From contig JAYSFC010000001.1 of the NCBI GenBank assembly GCA_041913505.1, positions 1 through 64,000 of the forward strand: DNA of 64,000 nucleotides, in the 5' to 3' direction. The DNA is from JAYSFC01 sp041913505. GTDB taxonomy: Bacteria; Pseudomonadota; Gammaproteobacteria; Burkholderiales; Burkholderiaceae_C. Below are positions 42,354 to 52,875 of this stretch, in pieces. The notes under the pieces were generated by a model, which worked only from the letters and a program-made list of their open reading frames with translations, searched no databases and had not been told where the DNA came from. Every line of letters starts with the position of its first letter. Within the stretch, counting starts at the first letter, position 1. Position numbers and translations under genes: made by a program.

Positions 42354-43830
42354 GCGCGCCCGCTGGCGCCCCGCCCTCCGCACCACCCACTTCCTGCCAG
42401 CGCCCCGCCACGTTCTTGAGCAGCGTGGTGATGGCGGCCAGACGCCGGTTGCGCACGTCGATGAGGCTGCGCTGGGCCGACAGCACCGTGGCCTGAGCGC
42501 TCAGCACGTTGAGATAGGCCACCGTGCCCGCGCGGTACTGGTTGTTCACCACCTCGAGCGCGCGCTGCGCGGCGGCCACGGCCTCGGCCTGCACGGTCTG
42601 CTCGCGCTCCAGCGCGGCGCCCGCGACGAGGCTGTCCTCCACTTCCTGCAGCGCCGTGAGCACGGTCTGGCGGTAGGTGGCCGCAGCCTGGTCCTGCGCG
42701 GCGCGGGCCGACTCCACGGCCGCCATGCGCGCGCCACCGTCGAACAGCGACGCGGCCAATGACGGCCCGAGCGACCAGACCAGGTTGGGCGCGCTCAACA
42801 GATTGCCGATCGACGTGCTCCGGTAGCCCGCCGAGGCCGAGAGCGTGACGGACGGAAAGAACGCCGCGCGCGCCACGCCCACCTGCGCGTTGGCCGCCGC
42901 CACGCGGCGCTCGGCGGCCGCGATGTCGGGGCGGCGCTCCAGCAGGCGCGAGGGCAGTTGCGCGGGCACGGCCGGCGGCGCGGGCAGCTCGGCCGTGGGC
43001 GGCAGGCTGAATGCTGCGGGCGCGCGGCCGGCCAGGGCCGCGAGCGCGTGTTCGAGCTGGGCGCGGCTGGTCTCGGACTCGATGAGCTGCGCCTGGGTGG
43101 ACTTGAACTGCGCCTCGGCCTGGGCCACGTCGGCCGACGAGGCCACGCCTGCGCGGTAGCGGTTGCGCGTGAGGTCCCAGCTGCGCTGGTAGGCATCCAG
43201 CGTCTCGCGCAGCAGGCGGCCCTGCGCCTCGGCCGTGCGCACTGAAAAGTAGGTCTGCGCAACCGAGGCCTGCACCGACAGGCGCAGCGCGGCGAGGTCG
43301 TCGGCGCTGGCCTGGGCGCTGGCGCGCGCGGCATCCACGCCACCCGACAGGCGTCCCCACAGGTCGGGCTCCCAGCTGGCGGACAGGCCCGCGTTGTAGT
43401 TGGTGGTGAGGTAGCTGTTGGTGTTGGTCGTGCCGTTGGCCGTGGTCACGCTGTTGCTGCGCGAGCGTGTGGCTCCCGCGCTGGCGCCGAGCGCGGGCCA
43501 GAGCGCGGCACGGCTGCTGTCCACGGCCGCGCGCGCGGCGCGCAGGCGCGCCACGGACAGCGCGATGTTCTGGTTGGCCTCCTGGGCCTGCTGCTGCAGC
43601 GTGTCGAGCACCGTATCGTTGAACAGTGTCCACCAGGCGTCGGGCACGCTGTCCATGGGCTGGGCGGCCTGCCACACACCGCTGCCGGCCACGCCCTCCT
43701 TGAAGGCCCCGGGCACCTCCAGGACCGGACGCTCATAGGGCGGCTGCGTGGAACAGGCGGCCAGCAGCGCGAGGGGCGCCAGCAGGGCCAGCGGATGGGC
43801 CCACAGCATCGGGCGTTTCCTGGACATCAA
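42325..43830 (-). CDS. NodT-family outer membrane efflux lipoprotein
   Basis: The 501-aa protein has a lipoprotein signal ending ALLAAC (C26). The body has two OEP repeats with helices such as ARAAVDSSRAALWPALGASAG and AVESARAAQDQAAATYRQ. It forms the TolC-like exit duct of the MdtABC system encoded upstream, with which it overlaps by 4 bp (ATGA). Confidence 0.9.
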   Translation of the reverse strand: MMSRKRPMLWAHPLALLAPLALLAACSTQPPYERPVLEVPGAFKEGVAGSGVWQAAQPMDSVPDAWWTLFNDTVLDTLQQQAQEANQNIALSVARLRAARAAVDSSRAALWPALGASAGATRSRSNSVTTANGTTNTNSYLTTNYNAGLSASWEPDLWGRLSGGVDAARASAQASADDLAALRLSVQASVAQTYFSVRTAEAQGRLLRETLDAYQRSWDLTRNRYRAGVASSADVAQAEAQFKSTQAQLIESETSRAQLEHALAALAGRAPAAFSLPPTAELPAPPAVPAQLPSRLLERRPDIAAAERRVAAANAQVGVARAAFFPSVTLSASAGYRSTSIGNLLSAPNLVWSLGPSLAASLFDGGARMAAVESARAAQDQAAATYRQTVLTALQEVEDSLVAGAALEREQTVQAEAVAAAQRALEVVNNQYRAGTVAYLNVLSAQATVLSAQRSLIDVRNRRLAAITTLLKNVAGRWQEVGGAEGGAPAGAPTVGDRDPS

Positions 43831-46800
43831 TGGTCTCCTTGCGGCACGGGGGCGGCCAGCGGCGGCGCGGTCCGGCGGCGCAGCACGCGCGCACGCAGCC
43901 GGTCGAGCACCACGTACACCACGGGCGTGGTGTACAGCGTGAGCACCTGGCTCACGAGCAGGCCGCCCACCACGGCAATGCCGAGTGGCTGGCGCAGCTC
44001 TGCGCCGTCGCCCCGGCCCAGCGCCAGGGGCAGCGCGCCGAAGATGGCAGCCAGGGTGGTCATGAGGATGGGGCGCAGGCGCAGGCTGCAGGCACGGTAG
44101 ATGGCCTGCGCCGCCGTCGCATGGCCCTGACGCTGCCGCACGAGCGCGAAGTCGATCATCATGATCGCGTTCTTCTTCACGATGCCGATGAGCAGGATCA
44201 CGCCGATCAGCGCGATCAGCGAGAACTCCGTCTTGAACAGCATCAGCGCGAGCAGCGCGCCCACGCCCGCCGAGGGCAGCGTGGACAGGATGGTGAGCGG
44301 GTGCACCAAGCTCTCGTACAGCATGCCCAGCACGAGGTAGATGGTGACCATGGCCGCGAGGATGAGCAGCGGCTGGCCCGCCAGCGCCTGCTGAAACGCT
44401 CCCGCCGTGCCGCTGAAACTGCCCCGCACCGAGACGGGCACGCCGAGCTCGGCCGTGGCGTTGTGGATGGCGTCGGTGGCCTGCGACAGCGACACGCCCG
44501 GCGCGAGGCTGAAGCTCACGGTGCTCGCGGGCGTGCCGCGCTCGTGGTTCACGGCCAGCGGCGTGTTGGTCTGCGTGATGCGCGCGAAGGCCGTGAGGGG
44601 CACCCGCTCGCCCCGGCTGTTGACGAAGAAGAAGCCGCGCAGCGTCTCAGGGCTTTGCAGGTAGCGCGGCGCAGCCTCCATCACCACGCGGTACTGGTTG
44701 AGCGGGTTGTAGATCACGCCCATCTGGCGCTGGCCGAAGGCGTCGTTGAGCGTGGCGTCGATCTGTGCCGCCGTCAGGCCCAGCCGGGTGGCGGCGTCGC
44801 GGTCGATGACCAGCGAGGTCTGCAGGCCGTAGTCCTGCACGTCGCTGTTCACATCCTCCAGCTCGGGCAACTGCGCCATCACCTGGCGGATGCGCGGCTC
44901 CCAGGTGCGCAGGTCCTGAATGTCGTCGGCCTGCAGCGTGTAGTCGTAGGCCGAGCTGCTCTGCCGCCCGCCGATGCGGATGTCGCGCTGCGGCACCATG
45001 AACAGGCGCGCGCCGGGTTCGTCCTTGAGCTGCTGGCGCAGCCGCTCGATCACCTGCTCGGAAGACACCTTGCGCTCGGCCACGGGCTTGAGCGACATGA
45101 ACATGCTTGCGGCATTGCGCTGCCCGCCGCCCGTGAAGCCTGTCACATACTGCACGGCCGGGTCGCGCTGCACGATGGCAAGGAAGCGCTTGAGCCGCTG
45201 TTCCATTGCCTGGTACGAGGTGGCTTGGTCTGCACGGATGAAGCCCATGATGCGCCCCGTGTCCTGCTCGGGCATGAAGCCCTTGTCGATAGCCACGTAC
45301 AGGTGCACGTTGAGCGCCACCACGCCTGCCAGCAGCAACAGCGGCACGGCGGGCCAGCGCAGGCCCCAGGCCAGGCTGCGCCGGTAGCCGCGCAGCGCCC
45401 GCGCAGCGATGGCATCGAGCGCGCGCGACAGGCGCGAGCGTTGCCGGGGCTGCAACGGGTGGCGCAGCAGGTGGGCGCACATCATCGGCGTGGTGGTGAG
45501 CGACACCAGCATCGACACGAGGATGGCCGCCGACATGACGATGGCGAACTCGCGGAAGAACCGCCCCACGATGCCCCCCATGAACCAGATGGGCAGGAAC
45601 ACCGCGATCAGCGACAGGCTCATCGAAACCACGGTGAAGCCGATCTCGCGCGAGCCCTCCAGTGCCGCCTGCAGCGCGCCCTGGCCGCGCTCCATGTGGC
45701 GCATGATGTTCTCGAGCACGACGATGGCATCGTCGACCACGAAACCGGTGACGATGGTCAGCGCCATGAGCGAGAGGTTGTCGAGCGTGTAGCCTGCAAG
45801 GTACATCACGCCGAACGTGCCCGCGAGCGACGCGGGCACGGCCACGCTGGGAATGAGCGTGGCGCGCCCGTTGCGCAGGAACAGGAACACCACGAGCACC
45901 ACGAGCGCCACGGCCAGCGCGAGCGCGCGCTCCACCTCCACCAGCGAGGCGCGCAGCGTGGGCGTGCGGTCGGATACCACCGTGATGTCGATGGCCGCGG
46001 GAATCGAGGCCTCGAGCCGCGGCAGCATGGCGCGCACGCGCTCCACGGCCTGGAGGATGTTGGCGCCCGGCTGCTTGTACACCTGCAGCAGGACGGCGGG
46101 CCTGCCGTTGGCCACGCCGTAGTTGCGCACGTCCTGCACCGAGTCGACCACATCGGCCACGTCCGACAGGCGCACGGCGTTGCCATTGTTCCAGCGCAGC
46201 ACGAGCGGCGCGTAGTCGGCTGCCACGCGGGCCTGGTCGTTCGTGCCCACCTGCCAGTAGTGGTCCTCGCGCTCCACGGCGCCCAAGGGCCGGTTGGCGT
46301 TGGTGGTGGTGATGGCCGTGCGCACCTGCTCGAGCGACACGCCGTTGGCCGCGAGTCGCACCGGATCGAGCTCCACGCGCACGGCGGGCAGCGCGCCACC
46401 GCTCACCGTGGCCTGCCCCACGCCCTCGACCTGCGAGAGCTTCTGCGCGAGCACGGTGGAGGCCGCGTCGTACATCTGTCCGCGCGTGAGCGAATCCGAC
46501 GTGAGCGCGAGGATCATGATGGGCGAATCGGCCGGATTCACCTTGCGGTAGGTCGGGTTGCTGGGCATGCCCGTGGGCAGCAGTGTGCGCGCGGCGTTGA
46601 TGGCGGCCTGCACGTCGCGCGCGGCGCCGTCCACGCTGCGGTTGAGGTCGAACTGCAGCGTGATGCGCGTGTTGCCGAGCGTGGAGCTCGACGTGATCTC
46701 GTTCACGCCCGCAATCGCGCCGAGCGAGCGCTCCAGCGGCGTGGCCACCGTGGCGGCCATGGTGTCGGGGCTCGCGCCGGGCAGGCTGGCCGACACCGAG

Positions 46801-46946
46801 ATCGTGGGGTAGTCCACCTGCGGCAGCGGGGCCACGGGCAGCAGGAAGAACGACACCGCCCCGGCCAGCGCCAGCCCCAGCGTGAGGAGCATGGTGGCAA
46901 TGGGGCGGTGGATGAACGGACTCGACAGGCCGGCGAAGCTGCTCAT
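43827..46946 (-). CDS. mdtC: RND efflux permease, MdtC-like
   Basis: The 1039-aa inner membrane pump has 12 transmembrane helices and family motifs (VDYPTISVSASLPGASPDTM near the start, GFVVDDAIVVLENI). The start resembles MdtC (MLPVAPLPQVD-type segment). With the MdtB-like protein it should form a hetero-trimer driven by the proton gradient. It overlaps the NodT gene. Confidence 0.9.
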   Translation of the reverse strand: MSSFAGLSSPFIHRPIATMLLTLGLALAGAVSFFLLPVAPLPQVDYPTISVSASLPGASPDTMAATVATPLERSLGAIAGVNEITSSSTLGNTRITLQFDLNRSVDGAARDVQAAINAARTLLPTGMPSNPTYRKVNPADSPIMILALTSDSLTRGQMYDAASTVLAQKLSQVEGVGQATVSGGALPAVRVELDPVRLAANGVSLEQVRTAITTTNANRPLGAVEREDHYWQVGTNDQARVAADYAPLVLRWNNGNAVRLSDVADVVDSVQDVRNYGVANGRPAVLLQVYKQPGANILQAVERVRAMLPRLEASIPAAIDITVVSDRTPTLRASLVEVERALALAVALVVLVVFLFLRNGRATLIPSVAVPASLAGTFGVMYLAGYTLDNLSLMALTIVTGFVVDDAIVVLENIMRHMERGQGALQAALEGSREIGFTVVSMSLSLIAVFLPIWFMGGIVGRFFREFAIVMSAAILVSMLVSLTTTPMMCAHLLRHPLQPRQRSRLSRALDAIAARALRGYRRSLAWGLRWPAVPLLLLAGVVALNVHLYVAIDKGFMPEQDTGRIMGFIRADQATSYQAMEQRLKRFLAIVQRDPAVQYVTGFTGGGQRNAASMFMSLKPVAERKVSSEQVIERLRQQLKDEPGARLFMVPQRDIRIGGRQSSSAYDYTLQADDIQDLRTWEPRIRQVMAQLPELEDVNSDVQDYGLQTSLVIDRDAATRLGLTAAQIDATLNDAFGQRQMGVIYNPLNQYRVVMEAAPRYLQSPETLRGFFFVNSRGERVPLTAFARITQTNTPLAVNHERGTPASTVSFSLAPGVSLSQATDAIHNATAELGVPVSVRGSFSGTAGAFQQALAGQPLLILAAMVTIYLVLGMLYESLVHPLTILSTLPSAGVGALLALMLFKTEFSLIALIGVILLIGIVKKNAIMMIDFALVRQRQGHATAAQAIYRACSLRLRPILMTTLAAIFGALPLALGRGDGAELRQPLGIAVVGGLLVSQVLTLYTTPVVYVVLDRLRARVLRRRTAPPLAAPVPQGDH

Positions 46947-46982
46947 GCCGGGCCTCCCCGGCCGCGGGGCGGACGTGCGCGC

Positions 46983-49900
46983 TCAGGCATGACCTGCCTC
47001 GCGCTGTCCACGCCGCGCGCGCCAGCGCTGCGCCCAGCCCTCGAACGTGAGGTAGATCACCGGCGTGGTGAACAACGTGAGAAGCTGGCTCAGGATCAGC
47101 CCGCCCACCATCGTCACGCCCAACGGGTGGCGCAGCTCGCTGCCCACGCCCGTGCCCAGCATCAGCGGCAGTGCGCCCAGCAGCGCCGCGAGCGTGGTCA
47201 TGAGGATGGGCCGGAACCGCAGCAGGCAGGCCTGGTAAATCGCATCGCGCGCGCCCAGGCCCCGCTCACGCTGCGCGTCGAGCGCGAAGTCGATCATCAT
47301 GATCGCGTTCTTCTTGACGATGCCGATCAGGAGCACGATGCCGATGATGGCGACGATGTCGATATCGAGCCCTCCCACCAGCAGCGCCAGCAGCGCGCCC
47401 ACGCCCGCCGACGGCAGCGTGGAGAGGATGGTGATGGGGTGGATCGTGCTTTCGTACAGCACGCCGAGCACGATGTACATGGTGACCACGGCGGCCAGGA
47501 TCAGCAGCAGCGTGTTCGTGAGCGAGGCCTGGAACGCCAGGGCCGCGCCCTGAAAGCTCATCTCCACCGACAACGGCAGCCGGGCGGCATCGCGCGCCTG
47601 CTCGATGGCCTTCACGGCCTGGCCCAACGACACGCCGGGCGCGGTGTTGAACGAGACCGTGGTCGCGGGCAACTGGCCCACGTGGTTGACGGCCAGCGGC
47701 ATGCTGCGCTCCTCCACGCGAGCCACGGACGACAGCGGCACGGGTGCGCCCGCGCTCGACGGCACATAAATGGCGGCCAGCGCCTCGGGGCCGATCTTGA
47801 ACTGCGGCGCTACTTCGAGCACCACGCGGTACTGGTTGGACTGCGTGAAGATGGTGGAGATCAGTCGCTGGCCGAAGGCGTTGTACAGCGCCGTATCGAT
47901 GCCCGCCACCGTCACGCCCAGGCGGCTGGCCTGGGCGCGGTCGATCTGCACATAGGCCTGGCGGCCCTGGCTCTGCAGGTCGCTCGCCACGTCGGCCAGC
48001 TCGGGCGCGGCGCGCAGGCGCTGCAGCAAATCGGCCGCGCTGCGCTGCAGCTGCTCCATGTCGGGCGAGGACAGCAGCAGCTGGTACTGCGTGCGCGCCA
48101 CGCGGTCTTCGATCGTGAGGTCCTGCACGGGCTGCGCATACAGGCGGATGCCCGGCACGCCGGCCGTCTCGTCCGCCAGCCGGCGCAGCACCACGGGCAG
48201 CGGATCGCGCGCGCCATGGGGGTGCAGGTCGATCTGCAGGCGGCCCGTGTTGAGCGTGGTGTTGGTGCCATCCACCCCGATGAAGGACGAGACGCTCTTG
48301 ACGGCCGGGTCGCGCAGGATGCGCTCGGCGAGCTGCTGCTGGCGCTCTGCCATGGCCGCGAAGGAGATCGACTGGTCGGCCTCGGTCGTGGCCTGCAGCG
48401 TGCCCGTGTCTTGCACGGGGAAGAAGCCCTTGGGCACCACGAGGTAGAGCACCACCGTGAGCGCCAGCGTGGCCAGGAACACCAGCCAGGTCAGGCGCCG
48501 GTGGTCCAGCACCCAGCCGAGCATGCGGCCGTACTGCGCGATGGTGCGGTCGAAAAAGTGCCCCGTGGCCCGGTACAGGCGGCCGTGGCTTTCCTCGGGG
48601 GTGTGCTTGAGCAGCCGCGCGCACAGCATGGGCGTGAGCGTGAGCGAGACCACGGCCGAGATGAGGATGGCCACGGCCATGGTGATGGCGAACTCGTGGA
48701 ACAGCCGCCCCACCACGTCGCCCATGAACAGCAGCGGAATGAGCACCGCGATCAGCGAGATCGTCAGCGAGATGATGGTGAAGCCGATCTGTTGCGCGCC
48801 CTTGAGCGCGGCCGCCAGCGGCGGCTCGCCCTGCTCCACGTAGCGCGCGATGTTCTCGATCATCACGATGGCATCGTCCACCACGAAGCCCGTGGAAATG
48901 GTGAGCGCCATGAGCGTGAGGTTGTTGATCGAGAAGCCCGCGAGGTACATCACGCCGAAGGTGCCGATGAGCGACAGCGGCACCGCAAAGCTCGGGATCA
49001 GCGTGGCCGAGGCACTGCGCAGGAACACGAAGATCACGGCCACCACGAGCGCGATGGCCAGCATGAGCTCGACCTGCATATCCTCCACCGAGGCGCGGAT
49101 GGTCACGGTGCGGTCGGTGAGCACCTGCACGTCGAGCGAGGCCGGCAGCGTGGCCTGCAGCTGCGGCAGCAGCGCGCGGATGCGGTCCACGGTCACGATC
49201 ACGTTGGCGCCGGGCTGGCGCCGGATGTTGAGGATCACCCCCGCCTTGGAGCCGCTGCCCGGCGTGCCGGCCCAGGCAGCCAGACGCGTGTTCTCGGCAT
49301 CGTCCACCGTATCGGCCACGGCCGACAGGCGCACGGGGTTGCCGTTCTTGAAGGCGATGATGAGGTCGCGGTACTCCTGCGCGGACTGCAGCTGGTCGTT
49401 GGCATCGATGGTGGAGGCACGCGCCGGCCCGTCGAAGCCGCCCTTGGCCTGCTTGACGTTGGCGGCCGCGATCGCGGTGCGCACATCGTCGAGCGTCATG
49501 CCCAGCCCCGCCAGCGCCCCCGGGTGGGCCTGGATGCGCCCGGCGGGCCGGCGCCCGCCCGCGATGGCCACGAGCCCCACGCCATTGACCTGAGAGAGCT
49601 TGGGCGCGAGGCGGTTCTCCACAAGGTCGTTCACGCGGATCACGGGCAGCGAGGGCGAGGTGATCGCCAGCGTGAGGATGGGTGCGTCCGCCGGGTTCAC
49701 CTTGCTGTAGAGCGGTGGCATGGGCAGGTCGCTGGGCAGCAGGTTCGCGCCCGCGTTGATGGCAGCCTGCACCTGCTGTTCGGCCACGTCCATGGCCATG
49801 TCGAGCGCGAAACGCAGCGTGATCACCGAGGCGCCGCCCGAGCTGGTGGACGACATCTGCGACAGCCCCGGCATCTGGCCGAACTGGCGCTCCAGCGGCG

Positions 49901-50093
49901 CGGTGACGTTCGAGGTCATCACGTCGGGGCTTGCGCCCGGGTACAGCGTGGTGACCTGGATGGTGGGATAGTCCACCTCGGGCAGGGCCGAGATGGGCAG
50001 CAGCCGGTAGGCAAGGATGCCCGCGATGAGCACGGCCACCATCAGCAGCGAGGTGGCGATGGGCCGCAGGATGAAGATGCGCGACAGATTCAT
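46983..50093 (-). CDS. mdtB: RND efflux permease, MdtB-like
   Basis: The 1036-aa permease begins NLSRIFILRPIATSLLMVAVL, followed by SALPEVDYPTIQVTTLYPGA, characteristic of MdtB/MuxB. GFVVDDAIVMIENI, with the proton-relay Asp pair, is present. It lies between the adaptor and the MdtC-like gene in the usual mdtABC order. Confidence 0.9.
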   Translation of the reverse strand: MNLSRIFILRPIATSLLMVAVLIAGILAYRLLPISALPEVDYPTIQVTTLYPGASPDVMTSNVTAPLERQFGQMPGLSQMSSTSSGGASVITLRFALDMAMDVAEQQVQAAINAGANLLPSDLPMPPLYSKVNPADAPILTLAITSPSLPVIRVNDLVENRLAPKLSQVNGVGLVAIAGGRRPAGRIQAHPGALAGLGMTLDDVRTAIAAANVKQAKGGFDGPARASTIDANDQLQSAQEYRDLIIAFKNGNPVRLSAVADTVDDAENTRLAAWAGTPGSGSKAGVILNIRRQPGANVIVTVDRIRALLPQLQATLPASLDVQVLTDRTVTIRASVEDMQVELMLAIALVVAVIFVFLRSASATLIPSFAVPLSLIGTFGVMYLAGFSINNLTLMALTISTGFVVDDAIVMIENIARYVEQGEPPLAAALKGAQQIGFTIISLTISLIAVLIPLLFMGDVVGRLFHEFAITMAVAILISAVVSLTLTPMLCARLLKHTPEESHGRLYRATGHFFDRTIAQYGRMLGWVLDHRRLTWLVFLATLALTVVLYLVVPKGFFPVQDTGTLQATTEADQSISFAAMAERQQQLAERILRDPAVKSVSSFIGVDGTNTTLNTGRLQIDLHPHGARDPLPVVLRRLADETAGVPGIRLYAQPVQDLTIEDRVARTQYQLLLSSPDMEQLQRSAADLLQRLRAAPELADVASDLQSQGRQAYVQIDRAQASRLGVTVAGIDTALYNAFGQRLISTIFTQSNQYRVVLEVAPQFKIGPEALAAIYVPSSAGAPVPLSSVARVEERSMPLAVNHVGQLPATTVSFNTAPGVSLGQAVKAIEQARDAARLPLSVEMSFQGAALAFQASLTNTLLLILAAVVTMYIVLGVLYESTIHPITILSTLPSAGVGALLALLVGGLDIDIVAIIGIVLLIGIVKKNAIMMIDFALDAQRERGLGARDAIYQACLLRFRPILMTTLAALLGALPLMLGTGVGSELRHPLGVTMVGGLILSQLLTLFTTPVIYLTFEGWAQRWRARRGQREAGHA

Positions 50094-50127
50094 GGCGCTG
50101 GCTACGGTGGCCTACGGATGCAGCGGG

Positions 50128-51561
50128 TCAGCGCGATGCCGCCGGCGCAGGCGCGGCGGACGCGGGCTGCGAAGCCGCCTCGGCCGGCCCGCCCACGCCC
50201 TGTTGTGCGCGCAGCGTGCGGATGAACGCTCGGCGCTCGTCGGGCGACATCTTGGCGAGCTTCTCGCGCTGCTCGGGCGTGAGGTTCTTGAGGAAGGCCG
50301 CGCGGCGCTGGCCCGCCTCCTGCGCGGCCTGGTCGGCCTTGGAGGCCGCGCCCGCTTCGATCACGGCCACCTTGGCACCCTCGCGCAGGCGGTCGATACC
50401 GTCGGTCACGACCTTGTCCCCCTCGGCAAGCTCGCCTTCCACGCTCACACGGTCGCCGTCGGTCACGCCCACGCGGATGCGCCGCTGCGTCACCGTGCCG
50501 TCCTGCTGCACGAGGTACACGTAGTTGTTCTGCACGGCCGTAGCCGGCACGGTGAGCGCATGCTCCAGCAACTGCACCTGGAGCTTCACGTTCACGAACT
50601 GGTTGGGATAGAGCCGGCCATCCTCGTTGGCAAAGGCCGCCTTGACCTTGATGGTGCCCGTGGTGGTATCGATCGCGTTGTCGAGCGCGCCCAGGCGGCC
50701 GCGCGCCAGGCGCTGCTTCTGCTCGCGGTCCCACAGTTCGACGGGCAGCGTGGCGCCTTCGGCCAAACGCTGGCGGATCTGCGCGAGGTGCGCCTCGGGC
50801 ACGGAGAACACCGCGTCGATGGGCCGCACCTGCGTGATGGTGACGATGCCGTTGGCATCGCCGGGGTTCACCACGTTGCCCAGATCGGCCTGGCGCAGGC
50901 CCAGCCGTCCCGCAATGGGCGCCACGACGCGCGTGTAGTCGAGCTGAAGCCGGGCCGCATCGACCTGGGCCTGGTCCGCCGCGACCACGCCCTCGTACTG
51001 CCGCACGAGGGCGGCCTGGGTGTCCACCTGCTGGCCGGCGATGGAGTCCTGCGCCTTGAGCTCCTGGTAGCGCTGCAGATCCAGGCGTGCATTCTTGAGC
51101 AGCGCCTGGTCGCGCTGGAGGTTGCCCTGCATCTGGTTCAGCGTGGCCTGGTAGCTGCGCGGGTCGATCTCGGCCAGCACCTGCCCGGCCTTGACCTCGT
51201 CGCCCTCCTTGAAGCGCAAGGCCTTGATCTCGCCGCTGACCTTGGTGCGCACCACGGCCGTAGCGCGTGCATTCATGGTGCCGATCGCGCTGACGAGCAC
51301 GCGTACATCCTCGTGCCGCACCATGCCCACCGACACGGGCTGCACCTGGCCGCCCGCGCTGAAGCGCGCACCCGCCCCCTTGCGCGGCCCCGCGGCCTCG
51401 CTCTTGGCCGGCGCCGCCTGGCGTTGCTGCCACCACCAGCCCCCTCCCGCTACAGCAAGGGCCAGGGGCACCAGCCACCAGGCCACCGAGGGCTTCCACC
51501 GCCCCTGCGAAAAGAGAGCGCGGAAACCGCGAGCGCGAGGGGAACGACGGACTGAAGGCAT
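50128..51561 (-). CDS. mdtA: RND periplasmic adaptor, MdtA-like
   Basis: The 477-aa membrane fusion protein has an N-terminal transmembrane anchor (SVAWWLVPLALAVAGGGWWW), a barrel-sandwich domain (FKEGDEVKAGQVLAEIDPRS) with a helical hairpin, and a beta-barrel. The C-terminal tail is Ala/Gln-rich with an unusual EQREKLAKMSPDERRAF segment. First gene of the efflux operon. It joins the pump to the NodT duct. Confidence 0.9.
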   Translation of the reverse strand: MPSVRRSPRARGFRALFSQGRWKPSVAWWLVPLALAVAGGGWWWQQRQAAPAKSEAAGPRKGAGARFSAGGQVQPVSVGMVRHEDVRVLVSAIGTMNARATAVVRTKVSGEIKALRFKEGDEVKAGQVLAEIDPRSYQATLNQMQGNLQRDQALLKNARLDLQRYQELKAQDSIAGQQVDTQAALVRQYEGVVAADQAQVDAARLQLDYTRVVAPIAGRLGLRQADLGNVVNPGDANGIVTITQVRPIDAVFSVPEAHLAQIRQRLAEGATLPVELWDREQKQRLARGRLGALDNAIDTTTGTIKVKAAFANEDGRLYPNQFVNVKLQVQLLEHALTVPATAVQNNYVYLVQQDGTVTQRRIRVGVTDGDRVSVEGELAEGDKVVTDGIDRLREGAKVAVIEAGAASKADQAAQEAGQRRAAFLKNLTPEQREKLAKMSPDERRAFIRTLRAQQGVGGPAEAASQPASAAPAPAASR

Positions 51562-51749
51562 ACGCGGGGCAGCGGATTCGGAAGGACTCGTATGTTAGCC
51601 ATCGATCAGTAAAGCCATATGAAGGGCCACCCCCTTTACCCGGCTTTTACACAGCCTTCACCGCAGCCCAGGCAGTCGTAACCTCGGGCTTCACCGCTCT
51701 TCACGTGCGCCCGCTCGGGCGGGGCGCTGCGCCCTCGCCTCTGGCCCTG

Positions 51750-52823
51750 TCAGCCACGCACGCCGCACACGGGCCCGTCCTGGGCCCGAAGCGGTTCGCG
51801 CGCGTCCTTGGCCTGGGCCACGGCCATGTCCCGGGGCAAGGCCACGCCGTTCTTTACGGCCAGCACCTCGGCCATGATGCTCACGGCGATCTCCGGCGGC
51901 GTCTTGCTGCCGATGTAGATGCCCAGCGGGCCGCGCAAACGCGCCAAGCTCTGCTCGGTTTGCCCGAAGTGCTCGATCATGCGCGCGTGCCGCGCCGCGT
52001 TGTTGCGCCGCGAGCCGATCCCCCCCACGTAGAACGCCGGGCTGCCCAGCGCCTCCAGCAGGGCCAGGTCGTCGAGCTTGGGGTCGTGGGTGAGCGCCAC
52101 AACGCAGCTGCGCGCATCGGGCCGGAACGCGGCAACCACGTCGTCAGGCATGTCGCTCACCACGCGCGCGCCGGGCACGTTCCAGTGGCCCCGGTATTCC
52201 TCGCGCGGATCGCACACCGTGACCGCGAAGCCGCTGAACAGGGCCATGGTGGCGAGGTATTCCGAAATCTGCCCCGCGCCGATCAGCAGCATGCGGTACT
52301 CGGGCCCGAAGGTGCTCACAAGCCGCTGCGCATCCACACTCAACGCCTCTGGCGCCTCCGCGATCGCCAGCGCGGCGGCGCCCGTGGCCAGCTGCACGCT
52401 GCGCTGCACCAAGCGGCCCGCGCCGAGCCACTCCACCAACGTGGCCAGGCTGTCTGCGTCAGGATCGAACTCCAGCAACAGCTCCAGCGTGCCGCCGCAG
52501 GGCAGGCCGAAGCGGTGCGCCTCGTCGGCGCTCACGCCGTATTTGGTGAACTGTGGCGGGCCACTCGGAATGGCATGCGCCTCGCCGCTGCCTTCGCCCT
52601 GACGGGACGCATAGGCGCGCGTGAAGCGGTCGATGAGGTCGTCCTCGATGCAGCCGCCCGAGACCGACCCCACCACGGCGCCGGTTTCGCTCAGCGCCAT
52701 GATGGAACCCACGGGCCGGGGCGAGGAGCCCCAAGTGTGCACCACCGTGGCCAGCACGGCGCGCTGGCCCGCGCGGCGCCAGCCCAGCAGCTGGCGCAGC
52801 ACCATGACATCCAGGTTTTCCAT
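51750..52823 (-). CDS. xdhC: XdhC-family molybdenum hydroxylase maturation factor
   Basis: The 357-aa protein starts at MENLDVMVLRQLLGW (52823). It has an XdhC/CoxI N-terminal domain (TWGSSPRPVGSIMAL and GSVSGGCIEDDLI) and a Rossmann-like C-terminal domain (MLLIGAGQISEYL). XdhC/CoxF proteins insert the sulfurated Mo cofactor into molybdenum hydroxylases. It is the last gene of the CoxSML-like operon. Confidence 0.88.
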   Translation of the reverse strand: MENLDVMVLRQLLGWRRAGQRAVLATVVHTWGSSPRPVGSIMALSETGAVVGSVSGGCIEDDLIDRFTRAYASRQGEGSGEAHAIPSGPPQFTKYGVSADEAHRFGLPCGGTLELLLEFDPDADSLATLVEWLGAGRLVQRSVQLATGAAALAIAEAPEALSVDAQRLVSTFGPEYRMLLIGAGQISEYLATMALFSGFAVTVCDPREEYRGHWNVPGARVVSDMPDDVVAAFRPDARSCVVALTHDPKLDDLALLEALGSPAFYVGGIGSRRNNAARHARMIEHFGQTEQSLARLRGPLGIYIGSKTPPEIAVSIMAEVLAVKNGVALPRDMAVAQAKDAREPLRAQDGPVCGVRG

Positions 52824-52875
52824 GGTCGTATTCTCGCTAGAGCCTGTGGTGTTGGCAGACCCGGTGGGAAAGGCC

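Noticed and set aside
43830..50225. 2131-aa plus-strand open frame opposite the RND pump genes
   Set aside because: Composition is His/Gln/Arg/Gly-rich with no domain; it is the antisense shadow of the mdtB and mdtC genes.
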